DNA of 12,051 nucleotides from positions 1 to 12,051 of the forward strand of contig JAOUGR010000032.1 of assembly GCA_029857655.1 (NCBI GenBank), in the 5' to 3' direction. Below, piece after piece: positions 5,785-12,051 of this stretch (position 1 is the stretch's first letter; the number at the start of each line of letters is the position of its first letter). The notes beneath the pieces were generated by a model. It saw only the letters and a list, made by a program, of their open reading frames with translations, did no database searches and was not told the origin of the DNA. The stretch comes from Gammaproteobacteria bacterium (lineage in GTDB: Bacteria; Pseudomonadota; Gammaproteobacteria; Steroidobacterales; Steroidobacteraceae). A program made the position numbers and the translations under genes.

Positions 5785-8700
5785 TCAGCGCTCGACGCGA
5801 TACCCGATGTCGATGGCCGACTGGCGTCCGGATTCGGTTGAAATCATCCAGCGGTCGCCGATGGTGTAACGCAGCTTAAGGGTGTTGATCTCGTCGACCA
5901 GCGAGATGCCGTAGCTGATGTATAGCCGCGGCGAAAGGAACTTGCCGAGAACCAGCGCAGTGCCGGAGTCGACTTCCTGGGCGACACCGACTTCGTCGAG
6001 CCCCACATGGCGGCCGAGCTCGCCGGCGAGCAGGGCGCCACCCTGTGCGACCAGGCCCGCGCGCTCCGCATCCAGGCTGCTGCGATCCTCGTCCTGCAGG
6101 CTGTCGAGTGTTCGCCCGACGATCAGTAGCGAAGCGATCTGCGGCTGCGGCAGCGGTGGTTCCGAGTACAACGTCAGCTGCGGCCGGCGTAGCCGGCCAC
6201 GCACGATGACGCCGACCGTGTATCCAGGCAGCTTGCGGGAGGCACGCAGGTCGACTCCCGGATCGGTCACCGGTCCGCCCGTGAACAACAGCCGCCCACG
6301 CTCGACATCAAGCTCGCGGGTATAGGCGCGGTAGCGACCGTCCTGGATTTCGAGTTCGCCCGAAGCAACGGCGGCCTCGCGCGGTTCGCTTCGGGCGCGC
6401 ACAGTGCCGGTAATCCGGCCGCTCAGGCCATAGGCGTCGAGGTCAACCTTGTTGCCGAGCAGAAGACGCAGGTCGCTTGCGACTTCATAGGAAGGTTGCT
6501 GCCCGGCATCCTGCTGCGTCCTGACGATGTGTTCGTCCGTGGAGACGAGCACGACTCCCGCAGTTTCGGCGGGAATGATGCGCGCTTCGGGAATCGCCAC
6601 GCTGCCGGTGACATTGATGCGCCGGTCAGCGAGCGTGAATCGCAGGTCGGGAGAGGCAAGTACGCGTGCCTCAGGAACATTCACGAGCAACAGGCGTTCG
6701 CCTTTCATCGTGAGCAGGCCGTCGATTTGCCGGTCCTGCCAGTTCAGGCGGCCGTCGACAGCCAGTGTTCCGTCGCCGGCCATCGCGGTTGCGTGCAGGC
6801 TGAGTGCCGACTGCTGCAATTCGAGTGTTGCCGCGATATCGCGAAGCCGCAGGTTGGCCTGGTAGAAGTCCAGTGACCCGCCGGTGAGGCTGGCTTTGCC
6901 GCGCAGCAATGGACTCGCGAGCTGCCCGGATATGGCGAAATCAAGTGCCAGCCTGCCAGCGGCGCGGTCGATGTCCTCGAACAGGAGCGGCAGCAGGTCG
7001 AGTTCCGTGGCCGTGCCAAGCACCCTGCCCGAAACGGGCAGATGTGCGAGCGGAGTATCGTCACGCCGTTCGGCAACGAGGTCCAAGGTCAGGTCGCTGG
7101 CGGCGGCGTCCACGAGCCTGGCACTGACGCGGTGGCGATCGGCATTGCTTGCCAGCGTCAGCAGGGTGCGGCCGAGCTCAATTACCTGCTCCTTGCCGCT
7201 CGCTGTCTGAAACTCAAGAACGGCGTTGCGGATTTCGGCCTGCAGGTCCGCGTTCCAGCGTTGCCCGGCCCGGCCCGAGACGCGCGTCTCCATGGAAAGA
7301 AGGCCGCGATAACTTGGACGACCCGGGATCTCCAGCTCGAGTGTCTCCAGCGGAAATGCCTGCGCGCTCGCCCGCAGCCACCAGTCGGCGGCGCGCTGCC
7401 AGTGACCCTCGACGCAGACGCGGCGCGCTTCCTGGACCAGGCAGGTCGAGGCGAGCTCCACCTTGTCGGCGGAAATGAAGAGGCGTGTCGGCGCCTCGAA
7501 CTGGTATGGCGCGATGCCGGGCCCCGTCGCAACAAGGCTGGCGGCATCGAGCGTGTAGCCCTGGCTGTCGTAGGCGCCGCTGCCCCGGAGTTCGACTGCG
7601 TCCTCGCCGGCACCGACGCGGAACCCCACGCTGTGATCGCGTAGCAGGCCATCCAGTGAGAGACGGGTATCCGTGAGTGTCTGCCCCGCGATGCGCATGC
7701 CCGCAGTGCGCAGTCGCAGCCAGGACGTCTCGCGATCCTCCAGGTCGATGCGCGCATCCACCGACAGCACGTCCGCCTTTTGTTCGTCCCAGGCCAGGCT
7801 GTGTCCCGTGAAGGAAAGGATGATCGACGAGTTCAGGTATCGCAGCTTGGCGTCGATGTGACCGCCGAGTCCAGGCAGGAAACCGGATAGGTCGTCGGCA
7901 ACAAGCCTGGCATCCAGTGCCGTCCCGCGACCCAGCGCACCATCGAGCGTCAGCTTCGCCGGTCCGATTGCGAATGCAACACGCTCGAACTGCGTCAACC
8001 CTGGTTGCCTGCGCACGATGCCACCGCCACCGACGGACTGGCCGCGGAATTGCCCCGAGAGTCCCGATGCGGCCGCGGTCCAGCGGGCATCCTTGTCCAG
8101 GCCGGAGCCAGATGCCGCGTACGCGAATGTCAGGCGCCCCGGCAGGTCCTCGCGAAGTGTCGAGGGATCGATGCCGTGCGCGTTTCCCGAAATGGTCCAG
8201 GCGCGTTCCAGATCGCGGGTCAGCATGCCAAATGCCTCGACCCGCCCGCCGAGTGTCTGCCATGACGATTCTTCGACGACGAATTGCGTTGCGGTGAATC
8301 TGCCGCTCGCCCTGCCTTCCGCATGCGGCAGGCCCGGCGACTCGAGTTTTCCGGACCAGCTGAAGCAGAATTCACGCCAGCCTTGCGCTTGCAGGCTCCC
8401 GGCGCGCGAGCGCACGAGTGCAGGCCCGGACAGCGGCCACGCGAAGTCGGTCCACTCGCCGCCGAGCGTGAATTCCGGCCGCTCGGCAACGCTGATCGTT
8501 CCTCGCAGCCGGACATTGGCATTGCCCGGCATCGTGAGATTCAAGTCCGACACCGTGACCAGGCCATCTGCATAGCCGGCGGCGCCGCCGAATCCGACGC
8601 CGGTCTCAGGAAGTCCCTCGCCGCGGATACGTCCGGTCGCCGCGTAGCTGGATCGATCGCCGCTGGCGTCGATGGTTGCGCTCAGCGGGCCGATCGGCGA

Positions 8701-9489
8701 AGGGCCGAACCATTGCGCGAGATCGAGTTTCTCCAGCTCGACCTTGCCGGTCCAGCGGAATTCACCAGCGAGATCAGTCAACTCGATATCGGCGGTGGCC
8801 CGGCCCGGCACTGCAATCTGCGCATGTGCCTGCATGCGGTCGAGATTGCCGCTCGCCCGGATGATGCCGACCAGGTCGCGTTCAGCCGTCAGGGACCAGG
8901 CTGCGCCACCCTCGATTGCAATCGGCTCGCGCGCGAGCACGCTTCCTGCCGCGGCGGCAACGGCCCAGGCGCCGGCATCCGCCGCTACGTCATCGAACTG
9001 GATCCTGGAGCGCGTGATCGATACCGAGCCCGCGACCTTTCGCAGTCGCAACCCGGCGCCCTGCGGCGACGTGATCGAAAGATCGGCAATCGCGAAATCA
9101 TCAATGGCAAGCGTGAGCCAGCGCGGAAAGAATGCCGGCGCTGCGGGCGGTTGGGTTCGCTCGTGCAGCACGATCGTGACGGCGGCGATCTGCAGTTGCT
9201 CCGCCGAAATCCTGCCCGCCAAAATTTCAGTGGGTTCGAGGTCGACGGCGAGGCCGTTGACGCGGATCGTCGCCCGCGGGTGCTCGATCACGATCGAGTC
9301 GACCTGCAATGGGCCGATCAATCGTCCGCGGGCACCGGTCACGTGGACATTCACCTTGTCGAGTGAATCCAGCATGGCGACTACGCGTGCGAGGCCTGCC
9401 TCGGTGGCGATCAACCAGGCCACGCCGGAGAGCGAGGCAAGGGCGACGAGCGAAACTGCAATCAACAGCCATCGAGTTCGCTTCTTCAT
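5785..9489 (-). CDS. tamB: Translocation and assembly module subunit TamB (AsmA/DUF490 family)
   Basis: 1234-residue envelope protein, close to the roughly 1260 of E. coli TamB. An N-terminal positively charged stretch and a membrane segment (about 7-29, WLLIAVSLVALASLSGVAWL) anchor it in the inner membrane with the rest in the periplasm. Residues 30 to about 1000 are repetitive alternating beta strands of the kind that form the long hydrophobic groove. The conserved C-terminal TamB domain spans about 1001-1234, with SGELEIQDGRYRAYTRELDVERGRL, then 'PGVDLRASR', 'VGVIVRGRLRRPQLTLYSEPPLP', and a final 'ESGRQSAIDIGYRVER' strand typical of the family end. It works with TamA in outer-membrane protein assembly, and TamB-like AsmA proteins are also implicated in phospholipid transport between membranes. 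It follows tamA after 13 bp with only a weak ribosome site. No frameshift or truncation is seen. Confidence 0.95.
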   Translation of the reverse strand: MKKRTRWLLIAVSLVALASLSGVAWLIATEAGLARVVAMLDSLDKVNVHVTGARGRLIGPLQVDSIVIEHPRATIRVNGLAVDLEPTEILAGRISAEQLQIAAVTIVLHERTQPPAAPAFFPRWLTLAIDDFAIADLSITSPQGAGLRLRKVAGSVSITRSRIQFDDVAADAGAWAVAAAAGSVLAREPIAIEGGAAWSLTAERDLVGIIRASGNLDRMQAHAQIAVPGRATADIELTDLAGEFRWTGKVELEKLDLAQWFGPSPIGPLSATIDASGDRSSYAATGRIRGEGLPETGVGFGGAAGYADGLVTVSDLNLTMPGNANVRLRGTISVAERPEFTLGGEWTDFAWPLSGPALVRSRAGSLQAQGWREFCFSWSGKLESPGLPHAEGRASGRFTATQFVVEESSWQTLGGRVEAFGMLTRDLERAWTISGNAHGIDPSTLREDLPGRLTFAYAASGSGLDKDARWTAAASGLSGQFRGQSVGGGGIVRRQPGLTQFERVAFAIGPAKLTLDGALGRGTALDARLVADDLSGFLPGLGGHIDAKLRYLNSSIILSFTGHSLAWDEQKADVLSVDARIDLEDRETSWLRLRTAGMRIAGQTLTDTRLSLDGLLRDHSVGFRVGAGEDAVELRGSGAYDSQGYTLDAASLVATGPGIAPYQFEAPTRLFISADKVELASTCLVQEARRVCVEGHWQRAADWWLRASAQAFPLETLELEIPGRPSYRGLLSMETRVSGRAGQRWNADLQAEIRNAVLEFQTASGKEQVIELGRTLLTLASNADRHRVSARLVDAAASDLTLDLVAERRDDTPLAHLPVSGRVLGTATELDLLPLLFEDIDRAAGRLALDFAISGQLASPLLRGKASLTGGSLDFYQANLRLRDIAATLELQQSALSLHATAMAGDGTLAVDGRLNWQDRQIDGLLTMKGERLLLVNVPEARVLASPDLRFTLADRRINVTGSVAIPEARIIPAETAGVVLVSTDEHIVRTQQDAGQQPSYEVASDLRLLLGNKVDLDAYGLSGRITGTVRARSEPREAAVASGELEIQDGRYRAYTRELDVERGRLLFTGGPVTDPGVDLRASRKLPGYTVGVIVRGRLRRPQLTLYSEPPLPQPQIASLLIVGRTLDSLQDEDRSSLDAERAGLVAQGGALLAGELGRHVGLDEVGVAQEVDSGTALVLGKFLSPRLYISYGISLVDEINTLKLRYTIGDRWMISTESGRQSAIDIGYRVER

Positions 9490-9502
9490 TGCAGGCGCCG
9501 CT

Positions 9503-11248
9503 CTACAAGTCCGGCGTGAAATTCAGGTGGAGCCGCGGGCTGCGCCCCGGCTCGGATAGCGACTGTGCGACGTCGAGGCCGATGCTGAGGAATGGCAGTC
9601 GATAACGCAGCCCTATACCTGCCGAGTACTCCAGGCGGTCGCCGAAGCTGTTGATGGCATTGCCGCCGTCAACGAACACCGCCGCGACAAAGTTCCGCGG
9701 CAGGTTGCGCTGCAACTCGATACTGCCGGTCATCAGATGGCGGCCACCGACGCGATTTCCATCGGCATCAACCGGGGAAAGCTCCTCGTAGCCATAGCCG
9801 CGCACGCTGCGGTCACCACCGGCAAAGAACCGGTACGGCGCCGGGAGCTCCTGGAAATCCGCGACAGCGCTGGCGCCGAGCTCTGCGCGCAACTGCAGGT
9901 GCAGGCGTTCGGCAAGGCGAAACCGGCGTTCGTCGCGGATCACCAGCCTCGTGAAGTCGGTATCCGAGCCCAGCACAGACGTCGAGCCGATCAGCTCGAG
10001 CTGGAATCCCCGCGGCGCGGCGTTCACGCCGAGAAAGCCGGGTGGCAACAGCGCATAGGAAATGCCTGGCACAAACAGCTGGCTGCTCGTGCGGGTGACG
10101 CCGGTCAGCGTGCTGACCTCGTCGCGCGTGGCGTCCGCGGTCACCGACAGCACGCGTTGCCACTTGCCATGCACCTGCGTCAGGCCCACCTTGAAGCTGC
10201 CGCCCGTCGTTTCGACGTCGGCACGCTGTTCGCGCAGGCCGCGCAGTTCGAAGGACAGCTTTTCCAGCGCGGGGTCGGTCCACGGTATCGCGTAGGTCAG
10301 GCGCACGACCTCCTCGATGCTGGAGCCGCGGATTTCGGCGCGAAGCCGGTGACCGTTCGAATTCACGCGGCGGTTTTCCCAGCCCAGCGTGCCGCGCACA
10401 CGGGTGTCGGTCGCGTAACCGACGGCGATCGTGTAGAGATCGCGCTTGCTACGTGTGGCCGCGATGCGGACCGGGGCAATCTTGCGTGTGCGATCGCGCT
10501 CTTCAGGCAGCACCTCGACGACGGCAAAGTATTGCGAATCGTCCAGTGCGAACTGGGTGCGCAGCAGCGCGCCGGCGTCGTACCAGTCGCCTTCGCGGTA
10601 GCGCAGGTAGCGCCGGACGAAATCCGGGCGCAGGAAGTCCTGCTCGATCGCGGTCGGGCCGAACCGGTAGCGCTCGCCGGTCTCGAGCGTGATGCGCGCC
10701 CGCGCCTCGCGTGCGACGGGGTCCACGAGCAGATCCCCACGCGTGAAATCGGCGTCAAGGTAGCCATTGCTGGCGGCCGCGCGCAGCAATTCGCCCTTCA
10801 ACTGGTCGTAGTCGATATGGCTCAGTCGCGCGCCCGTCCTGAGAGGCGAAGCGGCAAGCGCACGCCGCAGGAACGGCTCTTCGCGGCCGCTGCCGCTGAT
10901 TTCGACCTGCTGTTCGACGAGTATTACGGGCGGACCGGGGTCGACCCTGACGGTGGCCTGCCAGCCGCCGTCTGTGCGTTTGAGTTCCGTGCCGACAACC
11001 GGTTCGTAGTATCCAAAGGGCCGCAGCGCAGTGCCGACTTCGCCTGTCGCGCGCTGCACCAACCGCTCGACCATTTCCTGGTCGAGTTGCTTCGAGCGCG
11101 CATGACGCCTGAGGCTGAGCAGCGCCTGCACGTTCTCAAGCAGCGGCCCATCGACGCCTTCGATCGCGAGCTCGATCACATCCGCCGCATTTGCGGCTGG
11201 CAGCCAGGCCATGCCGGTCAGCAGCAGGACTGCGAACCGACGGATCAT
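9503..11248 (-). CDS. tamA: Outer-membrane Omp85-family protein TamA
   Basis: 581-residue beta-barrel protein of the TamA branch of Omp85, about the size of E. coli TamA. A signal peptide covers 1-21 with cleavage after AANA. Periplasmic POTRA repeats fill about 22-260, including 'ALRPFGYYEP' (first repeat), 'ASNGYLDADFTRGDLLVDP' (second) and 'YRFGPTAIEQDFLRPDFVRRYLRYREGDWYD' (third). The C-terminal barrel carries the conserved loop-6 motif RSVRGYGYEEL at 480-490 and ends in LHLNFTPDL, close to the family's 'GPEL' ending. TamA inserts into the outer membrane and partners TamB, encoded directly downstream. Its ATG overlaps the stop of the NRDE gene by ATGA. The ribosome site is weak, which suggests translational coupling. 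Confidence 0.95.
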   Translation of the reverse strand: MIRRFAVLLLTGMAWLPAANAADVIELAIEGVDGPLLENVQALLSLRRHARSKQLDQEMVERLVQRATGEVGTALRPFGYYEPVVGTELKRTDGGWQATVRVDPGPPVILVEQQVEISGSGREEPFLRRALAASPLRTGARLSHIDYDQLKGELLRAAASNGYLDADFTRGDLLVDPVAREARARITLETGERYRFGPTAIEQDFLRPDFVRRYLRYREGDWYDAGALLRTQFALDDSQYFAVVEVLPEERDRTRKIAPVRIAATRSKRDLYTIAVGYATDTRVRGTLGWENRRVNSNGHRLRAEIRGSSIEEVVRLTYAIPWTDPALEKLSFELRGLREQRADVETTGGSFKVGLTQVHGKWQRVLSVTADATRDEVSTLTGVTRTSSQLFVPGISYALLPPGFLGVNAAPRGFQLELIGSTSVLGSDTDFTRLVIRDERRFRLAERLHLQLRAELGASAVADFQELPAPYRFFAGGDRSVRGYGYEELSPVDADGNRVGGRHLMTGSIELQRNLPRNFVAAVFVDGGNAINSFGDRLEYSAGIGLRYRLPFLSIGLDVAQSLSEPGRSPRLHLNFTPDL

Positions 11249-12021
11249 CCCGGCGATTCGGCCTGGTAGGAAATGCGAATCCTCGTGGTTACGCCGCCAT
11301 CAGCTGCATGACTGCGTTCTTCGACCGTCACAATTCCGTCATTCCCGATCAGCACGACGGTGCTGCAACGGGTGCCGTAATTGTCGCTGACGATGAAGGG
11401 TGCCGACAGCCGCCGCTCCCATTCAAGGCCGACACCGGTATCGGGCAGCAATTCGTCGGCAGCGGTCATGCGATCCGACAGCACGCGCATCAACACGCCG
11501 GGTCGCGGATGATCATTCGCCAGTTCCTGCTCGAAGCGCTCGCGCGTGCGCAGCAGTTTCGGCCAGGGCGTGTCGAGCTGCCGGTTGCTCAGGCCATAGA
11601 CTCCAGGGGCGAGCATGCGCACCTCGGGTTCCGGGTGGCTCGTGACGTAGGCAAGGCATTCGTGCTCCATTGCAAGCAGGTTGAAGCCGCTGAACTGCCT
11701 CGCGCGTGATGCCGTCGCATGCGCGAACCCGACTGCGTCCGCCCGTCCGCCGAGAAACTCGCCGATCAGCGTTCCGCGGGAAACGCCGTCGGGCCTGGGT
11801 ATTGCAGGGTCGCGGTAGTTCGTCACGAGCGCCATGCGGCCCGAGTCATCGATCCCCAGCCAGGTGCCGCCGGCCTGCAAATCGCGGCCCGCGAGCATGC
11901 GGACACCGTCATTCCACCAGTGGAGCGCCTGTGCCGGTCGCGCATGGAATTCGTCGCGATTGGCGGCGAGTACCAGCGGGTAGCGCGGGTGGGTGCGGTA
12001 GGCGATCAGTACCAGGCACAT
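11245..12021 (-). CDS. NRDE/TANGO2-family protein
   Basis: 258-residue protein with the family's N-terminus MCLVLIAY, a conserved second-position Cys, and the naming motif NRDE at 21-24. AGRDLQAGGTWLGI (44-57) and ALVTNYRDP (64-72) are further family blocks. The fold is related to N-terminal-nucleophile hydrolases, and Cys2 is a possible nucleophile after removal of Met1. The biochemical role is not settled: eukaryotic TANGO2/HRG-9 and some bacterial relatives have been linked to haem trafficking. No signal peptide, so it is probably cytoplasmic. It overlaps tamA by ATGA and appears to be first, or an early gene, in the tamAB transcript. The start at 12021 fixes the canonical MCL beginning. 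No clear promoter or ribosome site can be judged in the 30 bases left to the window edge. Confidence 0.92.
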   Translation of the reverse strand: MCLVLIAYRTHPRYPLVLAANRDEFHARPAQALHWWNDGVRMLAGRDLQAGGTWLGIDDSGRMALVTNYRDPAIPRPDGVSRGTLIGEFLGGRADAVGFAHATASRARQFSGFNLLAMEHECLAYVTSHPEPEVRMLAPGVYGLSNRQLDTPWPKLLRTRERFEQELANDHPRPGVLMRVLSDRMTAADELLPDTGVGLEWERRLSAPFIVSDNYGTRCSTVVLIGNDGIVTVEERSHAADGGVTTRIRISYQAESPG

Positions 12022-12051
12022 GGCAGACTCAGCGTCGGCGGCGCCGGATCG

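Noticed and set aside
8284..9366. 360-codon plus-strand open frame opposite tamB.
   Set aside because: Composition and position are those of an antisense shadow of tamB; no motif and no plausible upstream ribosome site.
9737..11269. 510-codon open frame on the plus strand, antisense to tamA.
   Set aside because: It lies opposite a fully recognised tamA, has no recognisable domain, is rich in Arg/Ala/His/Gln, and is what third-position G/C bias produces on the opposite strand in high-GC DNA.
12029..12051. A TGA at 12031-12029 on the minus strand preceded by an open frame ending in Arg codons, possibly the tail of an upstream gene.
   Set aside because: Only about six codons are visible, too few to support a gene.

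Overview
The window is gene-dense, high-GC bacterial DNA. Every gene I can support lies on the minus strand, so the text below follows transcription from high to low coordinates. TamA/TamB, an ArgR with tandem E. coli-style ARG boxes, and a TANGO2/NRDE protein point to a proteobacterium. A high-GC gammaproteobacterium of the Xanthomonadales/Nevskiales/Steroidobacter kind is my best guess, but no rRNA or other marker fixes the taxon.

Region 1 (12021 to 5785) is an envelope block of an NRDE/TANGO2-family protein, tamA and tamB. The first two genes overlap by ATGA and the last two are 13 bp apart, so they look co-transcribed. TamA is an outer-membrane Omp85 protein with a signal peptide and POTRA repeats. 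TamB is its inner-membrane-anchored, periplasm-spanning partner.

Region 2 (5784 to 5725) is the only real intergenic regulatory stretch. It holds two 18-bp ARG-box palindromes separated by 3 bp. One of them covers the argR start codon. A plausible sigma-70 promoter overlaps the boxes and would give a leaderless or nearly leaderless argR message.

Region 3 (5724 to the left edge) is an arginine biosynthesis operon: argR, argG, an uncharacterised P-loop protein, argC, an acylornithine carbamoyltransferase (argF'), and argB, which is cut by the window edge. Junctions are ATGA overlaps or gaps of 1 to 19 bp. Because the carbamoyltransferase is of the acylornithine type, the route should run N-acylglutamate, N-acylglutamyl phosphate (ArgB), N-acylglutamate semialdehyde (ArgC), N-acylornithine, N-acylcitrulline (ArgF'), then citrulline to argininosuccinate (ArgG). 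The aminotransferase, deacylase, argininosuccinate lyase and any recognised N-acylglutamate synthase are not in view. They may lie beyond position 1 or elsewhere.

Two points deserve attention. First, the carbamoyltransferase has Ala at the single position known to separate N-acetylornithine enzymes (Glu) from N-succinylornithine enzymes (Pro), and it lacks the lysine that is carboxylated in the Xanthomonas enzyme. It may therefore use succinylated intermediates, as in Bacteroides. Second, the P-loop protein between argG and argC carries a dethiobiotin-synthetase-like nucleotide-binding loop and has no known arginine role. It is a candidate for a missing or regulatory step. No mobile elements, tRNAs, rRNAs or CRISPR arrays were seen, and no gene-free stretch exceeds 60 bp.
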